From the NCBI RefSeq assembly GCF_008639165.1, contig NZ_CP029197.1, positions 372,001-436,000 of the forward strand: DNA of 64,000 bases. The letters run 5' to 3'. The translations under genes were made by a program, and so were the position numbers. This document shows positions 15,126 through 22,680 of this stretch, piece by piece. The notes under the pieces are model-generated. The model saw nothing but the letters and a program-made list of their open reading frames with translations. It was not told the DNA's origin and ran no database searches. Source of the stretch: Streptomyces venezuelae ATCC 10712. GTDB lineage: Bacteria; Actinomycetota; Actinomycetes; Streptomycetales; Streptomycetaceae. The stretch's first letter is position 1. Every line of letters starts with the position of its first letter.

Positions 15126-18056
15126 TCATCGACGGATCCGGTAGAACTCACGTGTGGTCAGCGAGGTCGCGGCAGCGGTCCGTTGCGCCTTGGCCCCCTG
15201 GGGGTCGTTGGCCAGTGCGGCCAGGCGCCGCAGGCCGGCGGCGCGGTGGCCGTCCAGCATGGCCAGGGAACTCGCGGCGCGAACCCTGACGTCCGAGGGG
15301 ACCGCGGGATCCGCGGCGAAGGACGCAAGGAGTCCGGCCGAGCGTTCGTCACCGCGCTCGGCCAGTCGGGAGGCCGCGGTGATCCGGTCCCACACGGGGG
15401 CGCCGCCGTCCCCGGCGATGCCGAGGAGCAGGGCGAACGCCTCCTCGCGGTGACCGTCGAGGTCGGCCAGCGCCGTCGCGGCGGTCGTGCGGTCGTACGC
15501 CTCCGTCGTCGTGTCGGCCGCGATGCCGCCGAGCAGGGGGGCCGCCTCGCCCTGGTGGGTGGTGGAGCGCGCCAGGAGCAGAAGCGCGCGCAGCCGGTTT
15601 CCCGGATGGACGGCACGGCCGGTCACGACGGGCCGGACCAGGTCCGCGGCCGCTTCCTCGTCCAGCTCGGCGAGTCTCTCGGCGGCCGTCAGGTGGGAGT
15701 CGCTGCCGGGCAGCGACTCCCGGGCCAGCTCGGTGAGCAGCCGGGCGGCACGATCCGCGTGGCCCGCCACGCCGGCCAGCGCCGCGGCGGCCCTCGCCCG
15801 GTCGTACGGCGGCGTGGCCGTGTCCCCCGCGAACGCGGTGAGCAGACCCACCCCGTCCTCGCGGTGGAGCCCGTCCATCTCGGCGAGGTGCCTGGCGGCG
15901 GTGACGGAGCCGTATTGGGCGAGGTCGAGCAGCAGCGCGGCGCCGGACTCGCGGTGCCCGTCGAGTTCCGTGAGCGAGTGGGCCGCCATGCAGCGGATAT
16001 GGACCTCGGTCCCGGGGTCGGTGGCGCACTCGGTGAGCAGCCGCACCCCGAGGGAGCCGTGGTGGGTGAGCCGGGCCAGACCCGTCGCGGCGCCGAGCAC
16101 GCTGTACGGATCCGGTGCCAGGTCCTCGATGAGCCGGAGGAGCAGCGTGGCCCCGGCCGCCTCGTGGCCTTCGAGGCCGGCCAGGATCTCGGCGGCCCAC
16201 GTGCGGTGGTCCGCGTGGAGCGCGCGGTCTCCGGCGAGCCGGGCGAGCAGCTCCGCGCCGTCGTCGAGATGGCCCTCCAGCTCGGCGAGGTCCCAGGCGG
16301 CCTCCACCCGGTTGCGGTCGTCCGCGTCGGGGCTGGTCGCGAACGCGGTCAGCCACCGTGCCGCTTTCGGCCGCGGGAGGCTGCTGCCGAGCTGGAGTTG
16401 CGCCTTGAGCAGGTGGTACCCGGTGATCTCGGCGGATCCGAACAGGCCTTCCATGGCCCGTAGCGTGGCCGCGGCCAGCGGCTTCTCCGAGGCCAGCAGG
16501 GCGTCGAGGAGGAAGCCGAGGTAGGAGGGTTCGAGGCCGAGTGGATCCAGTGGCTCGACGCCGGACGTACGCCGGGCCGCCCGGCGCAGTCGGTCGCGCA
16601 GCCGCTGGGCGGGGAACAGCCGGTCGAAGAGCAGCATGCGGGCCTGCGGGTCGCGGGTGGCGTGACGGGCGGCGTGGTACTCCAGGAGCGTGCGGTGCAG
16701 GAACTCGACGTCGTCGCCCTGGCCCGCCAGAAGGCCGCAGAAACGCAGCAGCGAGGCCAGCAGTGCGTCCCACAGGGGTGGTTTGACCTTGTCGGGCCGT
16801 CGGGCGTGCGGGTGCGCGGAGAGGATCGCGGTGGCAGGAGCGCGGTTCCCGCCGATCCTCTCGTGGGCCAGGTGATCGATGAGGACCGGCAGGTGTTCCC
16901 GGGCGTTCTCGGCTGCCTTCTCGACGGTGCGGCGGTCCTCCGGGATCTGGTAGCGGTCGACCAGGGTGCGGATGGCACGGTCGTGCAGCTCGCCGACGCC
17001 CTTGTGGACGTTCTCCTCGTAGAGCAGTTCGACGAAGGACCGGAAGACTCCGGCCCGTCCGTCGGGCAGGGGACGATCGGTGTCGGCCTCGTACAGGTGG
17101 CACAGCATGGCGGTCATCAGGGGGATGCGGGCCAGGTCCTCCAGCCGGGTCCGGCGGACGCCGTGCAGGAACGCCCGGACGTGGCGGTCGGCGTCGGGCA
17201 GCGCGTGCAGCCGTTTGCGTACGTAGCTGCGGACGTCGTCGTCCGTGAAGGGCTCCAGCGTGTGGTGCCCGGTGGCGCGGGGCAGCCGGGCGAGTTCGCC
17301 GCCGGGCAGGGGGCGGGTCGCGACGAGGAACCGGTAGGGCGTGTCCGGGGTCCCGGCTTCGCGGGCGAGACGGTCGAGGAGGGCCAGCCGGGCCGTCCGG
17401 TCGGGCACCTCGTCGAGGCCGTCGACCATGACCAGCCACCGCGCGCCGGGACGCGGCGGGTGGCGGAAGAAGTCCTCGGTCAACGCCTCGCTCAGTCCGA
17501 ACGGACCGTACTCCTCGGTCACCGCGTGGGCCAGGGCGGGCGCCAGCAGGGGCGCGCCGACCAGGTCACCGGCCCGGATCAGTACCGGGAAGGCGATCGT
17601 CGGAGCGTCCGCGTCGGGCTCCGGTGCCAGCAGGTGCCGGGAGGCGGACAGCAGGTGGTGCCGCAGGAGCGTCGACTTGCCCTGGCCCGGCCCGGCCAGC
17701 AGGACCCGGATGGGGTCGTCGCCGGTGAAGACGTGTTCGGCGGGGGTGGCGGTCCGCGCGCCCCGGGCCGTGGCGCGCCGCGGCACGTAGACGTCCGCCA
17801 GCGACGGTGCGTCGGGCTCCGGCGCCAGCCCGGGGTGCGGGAGTTGGTCGGCTGCCGCGCCGACGGCGCGCAGGTACGGGCGGAGCCGCTGGTCGGGGCC
17901 GCCCGTTCGGGTGGCGAACCGGCCGTCGCCGTGCTCCGGCGCGGAGCCGTAGTACGTGATGCTGCCGACGTGGCCGACCGCGAGCCCACCGTGGGTGGCC
18001 GAGATGACCGTGTCTGCCGTGATGTGCGGGGCCTGACCGCCTCCGAGCCCGCTCAG
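15126..18056 (-). CDS. NACHT NTPase with C-terminal HEAT-like repeats
   Basis: About 976 residues. A short beta-rich head (HITADTVISATHGGLAVGHVGSITYYG, the longest match being split here as residues 10-36) precedes a NACHT domain: P-loop LLAGPGQGKSTLL (about 115-127), Walker B WLVMVDGLDEVPD (about 200-212) and the FLVATRP sensor. A winged-helix/helical region is followed from about residue 480 by many helical repeats with the recurring phrase ELxGHxxxGAxLLxxLA, like HEAT/ARM repeats. Known NACHT proteins are signal-triggered oligomerising switches; several bacterial ones defend against phage. No ATG or GTG lies at the expected start. A CTG at 18056 overlaps the upstream TGA (CTGA) and is in frame; the true start is uncertain. 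Confidence 0.75.
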   Translation of the reverse strand: MSGLGGGQAPHITADTVISATHGGLAVGHVGSITYYGSAPEHGDGRFATRTGGPDQRLRPYLRAVGAAADQLPHPGLAPEPDAPSLADVYVPRRATARGARTATPAEHVFTGDDPIRVLLAGPGQGKSTLLRHHLLSASRHLLAPEPDADAPTIAFPVLIRAGDLVGAPLLAPALAHAVTEEYGPFGLSEALTEDFFRHPPRPGARWLVMVDGLDEVPDRTARLALLDRLAREAGTPDTPYRFLVATRPLPGGELARLPRATGHHTLEPFTDDDVRSYVRKRLHALPDADRHVRAFLHGVRRTRLEDLARIPLMTAMLCHLYEADTDRPLPDGRAGVFRSFVELLYEENVHKGVGELHDRAIRTLVDRYQIPEDRRTVEKAAENAREHLPVLIDHLAHERIGGNRAPATAILSAHPHARRPDKVKPPLWDALLASLLRFCGLLAGQGDDVEFLHRTLLEYHAARHATRDPQARMLLFDRLFPAQRLRDRLRRAARRTSGVEPLDPLGLEPSYLGFLLDALLASEKPLAAATLRAMEGLFGSAEITGYHLLKAQLQLGSSLPRPKAARWLTAFATSPDADDRNRVEAAWDLAELEGHLDDGAELLARLAGDRALHADHRTWAAEILAGLEGHEAAGATLLLRLIEDLAPDPYSVLGAATGLARLTHHGSLGVRLLTECATDPGTEVHIRCMAAHSLTELDGHRESGAALLLDLAQYGSVTAARHLAEMDGLHREDGVGLLTAFAGDTATPPYDRARAAAALAGVAGHADRAARLLTELARESLPGSDSHLTAAERLAELDEEAAADLVRPVVTGRAVHPGNRLRALLLLARSTTHQGEAAPLLGGIAADTTTEAYDRTTAATALADLDGHREEAFALLLGIAGDGGAPVWDRITAASRLAERGDERSAGLLASFAADPAVPSDVRVRAASSLAMLDGHRAAGLRRLAALANDPQGAKAQRTAAATSLTTREFYRIRR

Positions 18057-18526
18057 CCCTGCTGCGGACCCGGCTGCGGAGGGGTTCCGACGGTGACGTC
18101 CCGCATCCGTACCGCCGCCGCGGAACCGTGGTCGGCCCGGATGTCCACGTCGCCGTGGATCGTGGTGCCGCCGGTGGGTGCGTCCGCTCCGTCCGCCTGC
18201 GCGTGTCTCCGCAACAGGGCCCGGAGGATCGCGGCGGCCTCCTCGCGCTGGGAGCCGCTCAGGTTCTCCAGCGCCTGCTCGAAGCGGGCCTGCCAGGCTC
18301 CTTGCTGGCCGCTGCGCACGCCGGACCGTTCCTCGTCCGGCGCCGTCTCCAGGGCGGCCGCGCTGTGGTCGAGCCGTTCCAGTTCGACGCGCCGGCGGTC
18401 CCCGTCGCCCCGGGCGAACCACTCCGCCACCGACTGCCGCAGGCCCTGCCAGGCGCTGGTTCCGGCCGCCTGCACGACCGCGGCGCCTCCGGCCGCGGCC
18501 AGCGCCGTCAGCTCCTCCGCCACCAT
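18053..18526 (-). CDS. Small partner protein of the NACHT NTPase, unknown family
   Basis: 157 residues from the ATG at 18526; a GTG at 18586 would add 20 residues. The N-terminus (MVAEELTALAAAGGAAVVQAAGTSAWQ...) is an amphipathic Ala-rich helix typical of small proteins found beside streptomycete NACHT, TIR or protease genes. A helical middle follows (FEQALENLSGSQREEAAAILRALLRRH). The C-terminus is a beta-rich motif, TTIHGDVDIRADHGSAAAV then RMRDVTVG, resembling the head of the NACHT protein. The stop overlaps the putative CTG start of the NACHT gene, implying translational coupling. It may be a sensor, adaptor or effector subunit; no catalytic residues are recognised. Confidence 0.65.
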   Translation of the reverse strand: MVAEELTALAAAGGAAVVQAAGTSAWQGLRQSVAEWFARGDGDRRRVELERLDHSAAALETAPDEERSGVRSGQQGAWQARFEQALENLSGSQREEAAAILRALLRRHAQADGADAPTGGTTIHGDVDIRADHGSAAAVRMRDVTVGTPPQPGPQQG

Positions 18527-18762
18527 CCAACCGACCCCGTTCGTCAACGCGTTCGACGGTCGCGACGCTAGCGCACCGTGCGGCACGCCACCTGGCGTTC
18601 CCCCGGATTCGTCGCCCGGTCCTCGGCGGACGGACCGCCCGGGCGGCCGAGCACGGCACGTGCGCCGGTGATCCGGAGTCCTGGTACAACGCGCCCGGCG
18701 CGAGGGCGCGGTGCCGGGGTCGACGTGTGCTTGGCCTGGGCGATTCGGGACATACGGCCCTC

Positions 18763-20355
18763 ATGCCGACGCTTCTTCTCCTGGTCCTCCCGGCCGTCGC
18801 CGCACTCGCCACCGGGTTGCCGGCCGTCCTGCTGTCGCCCTGGTGGTGGTGCGCGGCCGGTCCCGCTCTCCTGCTCGCCGCGGTCGCCTCGTACGACGTC
18901 GTCCAGCGGCGCCACTCGATCCTGCGCAACTACCCCCTCCTGGGGCACCTGCGGTTCGCGATGGAGAAGATCCGTCCCGAGGTTCAGCAGTACTTCGTCG
19001 AGCGGAACATCGACGGCGCTCCCTTCGACCGGGACACGCGTTCCATCGTGTACGAACGGGCGAAGGGGACCGACGCCGCCGACCCCTTCGGCACGGAGCT
19101 GGAGCTGTACCGGCCGGGCGCCGACTACCTCGTGCCCTCCATGGCCCCGCGGCCGGTTCCCACCGAACCGCCCCGGGTCCGGATCGGCGGCCCCGACTGC
19201 ACCAGGCCCTACGACATGGCCCTGCTCAACGTGTCCGCGATGAGCTTCGGCTCCCTCTCCGACCGGGCGATCCGCGCCCTGAACGAGGGCGCGCGGCGCG
19301 GGGGCTTCGCCCATGACACCGGCGAGGGCGGGATATCGGAACACCACCTGGCGCCGGGCGGGGACCTCGTCTGGGAGGTCGGGACGGGGTACTTCGGCTG
19401 CCGCACGGAGGACGGCGACTTCGACCCGCTGCGGTTCGCCGAGAAGGCCGCCCTCGACCAGGTCGCCTGCGTGCTGCTGAAGATCAGCCAGGGCGCCAAG
19501 CCCGGCATCGGGGGTGTGCTGCCCGGCGCCAAGGTCAGCCGGGAGATCGCCGCGGCCCGTGGCGTCCCCGAGGGCCGGACCGTGGTCTCCCCGCCGTACC
19601 ACCGCGTCTACCGCACCCCGAGGGAGCTCGTCCGCTTCGTGCGCCGGATGCGGGAGCTCGCCGAGGGCAAGCCGGTCGGGTTCAAGCTGTGCGTCGGATC
19701 GCGCCGCGAGTTCCTCGCCGTCTGCAAGGCGATGCTGGAGGAGGACGTCACGCCCGACTTCATCGTCGTCGACGGGGCGGAGGGCGGCACCGGGGCCGCG
19801 CCGCTGGAGTTCGCGGACACCGTCGGGCTCCCGCTGACCGAGGGCCTGACGACGGTCCACCGTTCCCTGGTCGGCGCCGGCCTGCGCGACCGGATCCGGA
19901 TCGGCGCGTCCGGCAAGATCGCCACCGGCGGCGACATCGTCAAACGGCTGGCCCAGGGCGCCGACTACACCAACTCGGCCCGGGCCATGATGTTCGCCCT
20001 CGGCTGTGTCCAGGCCCAGCGCTGCCACACCAACACCTGCCCCGTCGGAGTCGCCACCCAGGACCGCCGGCGCGCCCGGGCCCTGGACGTCGAGGACAAG
20101 GCGCGCCGCGTCCAGCGCTTCCAGGAGGCGACGGTCGGGAGCGCCCTGCAGATCATGGCCGCCATGGGCCTCGACGAATCGGGCGGTCTGACGCCCGACA
20201 TGCTGCTGCGCCGGGTCGGACCGAACACCGTCCGGTCCCATGCCGAGTTGTACGCGCCGCTCGAAGCCGGGCAGTTGCTCGTACCGGCGTCGGTCCCGCC
20301 GTCGTGGGCGGCCGACTGGAACGCCGCCCACCCCGACCGGTTCGCCCTCCGGTGA
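18763..20355 (+). CDS. FMN-binding glutamate-synthase-family protein (GltB2-like)
   Basis: 530 residues, ATG at 18763. Two N-terminal hydrophobic helices (LLLLVLPAVAALATG and WCAAGPALLLAAVASYD) would anchor it in the membrane. The rest is the glutamate synthase alpha-subunit FMN barrel: MSFGSLSDRAIRALNEGA, EGGISEHH, KISQGAKPGIGG, VDGAEGGTGAAP, and the cysteine-rich CHTNTCPVGVATQ near residue 425. It lacks the amidotransferase domain, so it is the archaeal or stand-alone type. The electron donor and real substrate are unknown. It is divergent from the NACHT pair and is followed by a terminator shared with the sigma factor gene. Confidence 0.88.
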   Translation: MPTLLLLVLPAVAALATGLPAVLLSPWWWCAAGPALLLAAVASYDVVQRRHSILRNYPLLGHLRFAMEKIRPEVQQYFVERNIDGAPFDRDTRSIVYERAKGTDAADPFGTELELYRPGADYLVPSMAPRPVPTEPPRVRIGGPDCTRPYDMALLNVSAMSFGSLSDRAIRALNEGARRGGFAHDTGEGGISEHHLAPGGDLVWEVGTGYFGCRTEDGDFDPLRFAEKAALDQVACVLLKISQGAKPGIGGVLPGAKVSREIAAARGVPEGRTVVSPPYHRVYRTPRELVRFVRRMRELAEGKPVGFKLCVGSRREFLAVCKAMLEEDVTPDFIVVDGAEGGTGAAPLEFADTVGLPLTEGLTTVHRSLVGAGLRDRIRIGASGKIATGGDIVKRLAQGADYTNSARAMMFALGCVQAQRCHTNTCPVGVATQDRRRARALDVEDKARRVQRFQEATVGSALQIMAAMGLDESGGLTPDMLLRRVGPNTVRSHAELYAPLEAGQLLVPASVPPSWAADWNAAHPDRFALR

Positions 20356-20373
20356 CCGACCGCCCCACGCGCG

Positions 20374-20411
20374 GAAGGCTCCCCTGCCCCGGGGGGGGCG
20401 GAGGAGCCTTC
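20374..20411. terminator. Bidirectional hairpin terminator
   Basis: GAAGGCTCC (20374-20382) pairs with GGAGCCTTC (20403-20411) around a C/G-rich loop. It separates the convergent GltB-like and sigma factor genes. Confidence 0.8.
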
Positions 20412-20437
20412 GCGGACGGGCGAGAGGGGACGACGGA

Positions 20438-21289
20438 TCAGCCGGTCTCCAGGAGGCCCTGGCGCAGGCTCTTGATGGTGCGCGAGAGCAGCCGGGACAC
20501 ATGCATCTGGGAGCAGCCGAGCCGCTCCCCGATCTGGGCCTGGGTGAGTTCCTCGACGAACCGCAGGTGGATGATCTGCCGGTCGCGCTCGTCCAGCTCG
20601 GCGATCAGCGGGGCCAGGGCGTGGAAGTCCTCCACCAGCTCCATCGCGGGGTCCTCACTGCCGATGAAGTCGGCGAGGGAGGCCTCGCTGTCCTCGTTCT
20701 CGCCGCTCAGCGCGGCGTCGAGCGACGAGGAGTGGTAGCCGTTGGAGGCCAGCCGGGCCTCGTTGACCTCTTCCTCGGTGAGGCTCATCAGCTCGGCGAG
20801 TTCCTTGGACGTCGGGGTCCGGCCCAGGCGCGTGCTCAGCTCCTCGGTCGCCTTGGCGAGTTCCACCCGGGCCTCCTGCAGTCGGCGGGGCACGTGCACC
20901 GCCCAGGAGGTGTCCCGGAAGAACCTCTTGATCTCTCCGACGATGTAGGGGACGGCGAACGTGGTGAACTCGACCTCACGCGACAGCTCGAACCGGTCGA
21001 TCGCCTTGATCAGTCCGATCATGCCGACCTGGACGATGTCCTCCATCTCGTCGCCGCGGTGGCGGAACCGGCCGGCCGCGTAGCGGACCAGGCTCATGTT
21101 CATCTCGATGAGGGTGTTGCGCGCGTACTGGTACTCGTGCGTTCCCTCCTCCAGGACCGTGAGCTCCTGGAAGAAGACCTTCGACAGGGCCCGTGCGTCC
21201 TTGGGCGCGACCGCCAACGCGTCCGGAACCACCGGCAGCGTTCCCGTTCCGGCCTCGATCCTCTGGGCCGACATGGTGGTGAGCGTCAC
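20438..21289 (-). CDS. SigB/SigF/SigG-type RNA polymerase sigma factor
   Basis: 283 residues, GTG at 21289 with AAAGGAG well spaced upstream. Region 2 (YARNTLIEMNMSLVRYAAGRFRHRG, DIVQVGMIGLIKAIDRFE, EFTTFAVPYIVGEIKRFFRD), region 3 (LQEARVELAKATEELSTRLGRTPTSKELAELM) and region 4 (LDERDRQIIHLRFVEELTQAQIGERLGCSQMHVSRLLSRTIKSLR) are all intact. This is the general-stress or developmental class controlled by partner switching with RsbW-like anti-sigma kinases. S. coelicolor has about nine paralogues, so the specific name is not assigned. It is divergent from an RsbW-like ATPase, and its upstream region has a GGGTAT element compatible with autoregulation. Confidence 0.92.
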   Translation of the reverse strand: MTLTTMSAQRIEAGTGTLPVVPDALAVAPKDARALSKVFFQELTVLEEGTHEYQYARNTLIEMNMSLVRYAAGRFRHRGDEMEDIVQVGMIGLIKAIDRFELSREVEFTTFAVPYIVGEIKRFFRDTSWAVHVPRRLQEARVELAKATEELSTRLGRTPTSKELAELMSLTEEEVNEARLASNGYHSSSLDAALSGENEDSEASLADFIGSEDPAMELVEDFHALAPLIAELDERDRQIIHLRFVEELTQAQIGERLGCSQMHVSRLLSRTIKSLRQGLLETG

Positions 21290-21346
21290 GCCGTTCTCCT
21301 TTCACGTGTGTCCCGAACCGGTCATCGTGACTCCGTGTCAGCTCGC

Positions 21347-21367
21347 ATACCCGGGACTCCGGAGTCC
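21347..21367 (-). promoter_or_regulatory. SigB-type promoter element and 14-bp palindrome upstream of the sigma factor gene
   Basis: On the minus strand GGGTAT (complement of 21347-21352) matches the SigB-class -10. It is preceded by the perfect palindrome GGACTCCGGAGTCC (21354-21367), with GTGTG further upstream at -35 distance. The -35 match is weak. Autoregulation is known for this class; here it is inferred. Confidence 0.5.
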
Positions 21368-21505
21368 ACACCGACGAATTCGCCGTCGATCTTACTGCGG
21401 TGTCCGTCGGGGCCGTCGGGGCCCCTATGGGCCGCTTCTTCCGCAGGTCGCTGGGCAGAAGAAGGGTGGCCGGTCGTTCGAGAAAGAGACATGACAAGGA
21501 GAGAC

Positions 21506-21925
21506 ATGACACGGGATCCCTCACTGCGAGCCGTCGGGTGGGCTCGGTCGCTCCCCCTCGGCAGCAGTGTGAAGACGGCACGCGACTGGACGCGTGAGCA
21601 TCTGGCGGCGCTCGGCTGGGACCGCACCGCACCGGACCTGGTGGACTCCGTGGTGCTCGCGGTCTCCGAACTGGTCACCAACGCGCACATCCACGCCCAC
21701 AGCGACGCGCAGCTCATCCTCACCTGGGACGAGGAGTGTCTGCACGTGACGGCACACGACGCCTCGTCCCGTGTTCCCGAGCAACGGCACCCCGGCGACG
21801 ACGCCCTGGGCGGCCGCGGCCTGCTGCTGATCGACGCCCTCGCCGACGATGTGCGGATCCGCTCCTGCCCGCGGGGCAAGGACGTCACCGCCTGCTTCGG
21901 CCCGCCCTCCCCCGGCCCTTCGTGA
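21506..21925 (+). CDS. RsbW-like ATP-binding protein (anti-sigma factor kinase)
   Basis: 139 residues from the ATG at 21506, which follows AAGGAGAGAC; an ATG at 21491 is in frame but less well served. The GHKL (HATPase_c_2) fold shows the N box VVLAVSELVTNAHIHA, VTAHDASSRVPEQR (G1-like), and the G2 region DALGGRGLLLIDALADD. Members phosphorylate STAS antagonists and hold sigma factors. Divergent placement from the sigma factor gene suggests it is its cognate anti-sigma, but this is inference because another ATPase and one STAS protein are nearby. The upstream 216-bp gap carries the promoters. Confidence 0.85.
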   Translation: MTRDPSLRAVGWARSLPLGSSVKTARDWTREHLAALGWDRTAPDLVDSVVLAVSELVTNAHIHAHSDAQLILTWDEECLHVTAHDASSRVPEQRHPGDDALGGRGLLLIDALADDVRIRSCPRGKDVTACFGPPSPGPS

Positions 21926-21957
21926 TGAAGTGACGTGTTTCGGCGCCGGGTTCGCGG

Positions 21958-22587
21958 TCAGTCGGATCCTCGAACGTGGTCCTCGACCCGGAGGGGTTCC
22001 GTCGTGCCGGTCATGTTGTTCCTGGTGTTCTGTGTCGGAGTGGCGATGGCGTGGTGGAGCGTCGCCCCCGTACGCGGCGGCGTGCCCCGCGGCGGTGTGC
22101 GCAGGGGCCCCCGGTGACCGCCTGCGGGCGCCGCGTCGGCGTACTCCGGCAGCAGGGAGAGGCAGGCCCGGACCCGCTTCCCCTCGGCTTCCGGCTCCAC
22201 GCTGACGCTCTCGCAGATGGCGACGACGATCTCGACGCCGTGCTGTCCGATCCGCCCGGGATCGTGCCCGCGGGGTACGGGGGCGGCGGCCGCGCGGTCG
22301 TACACCGAGATCTCCAGGGTGTCCCGGCGCAGCTCGAGCAGCAGCCGGCAGTGGCCGCCCGCGTGCCGGACCGCGTTGGTCACGAGTTCACTGACCACCA
22401 GTTGCGCCAGCTCGACGCGCTCGTCGGCCACCGGTGCGCCCCGCACGGGCGGGGCGGCCGCGAGGAAGTCGGCCGTGAAGGCACGGGCGGCGGCGATCGC
22501 CCCGCCGTCGGAGGACTCGTCGTAGACGACACTCGCGGACAGCAAGGGATCCCGTGCCGCAGTCTCCGCGGTCATCGCGTCGGTCAT
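21958..22587 (-). CDS. RsbW-like ATP-binding protein with non-conserved C-terminal tail
   Basis: 209 residues, ATG at 22587. The GHKL core spans residues 40-150: LAQLVVSELVTNAVRHAGGH (N box), LEISVYDRAAAAPVPRG and IGQHGVEIVVAICESVSVEP. The C-terminal 50 residues are Pro/Arg/Thr-rich and unlike the family; they overlap a possible small ORF on the other strand. It likely acts as a serine kinase or anti-sigma factor in the partner-switching network. It lies 93 bp downstream of a PP2C-type gene on the same strand, so kinase and phosphatase-like protein may be made together. Confidence 0.82.
   Translation of the reverse strand: MTDAMTAETAARDPLLSASVVYDESSDGGAIAAARAFTADFLAAAPPVRGAPVADERVELAQLVVSELVTNAVRHAGGHCRLLLELRRDTLEISVYDRAAAAPVPRGHDPGRIGQHGVEIVVAICESVSVEPEAEGKRVRACLSLLPEYADAAPAGGHRGPLRTPPRGTPPRTGATLHHAIATPTQNTRNNMTGTTEPLRVEDHVRGSD
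22004..22117 (+). CDS. Possible small single-span membrane protein (antisense to ATPase C-terminus)
   Basis: A GTG at 22004, seven bases after GGAGGGG, opens a 37-codon frame starting MPVMLFLVFCVGVAMAWWSV, followed by a basic tail (RGGVPRGGVRRGPR). That is a single membrane helix with positive-inside orientation. It is antisense to the poorly conserved tail of the ATPase gene. The ribosome-binding site and hydrophobicity support a real small protein; the overlap argues for caution. Confidence 0.4.
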   Translation: MPVMLFLVFCVGVAMAWWSVAPVRGGVPRGGVRRGPR

Positions 22588-22680
22588 GGCGCTGGTACTC
22601 CCCTCGTCCGGGCGGTGCTCCGGGCACCTCGTACTCCGCCTTTCCCCTCTTCACGGTTCCCACACCGCCCACAACGCGGA

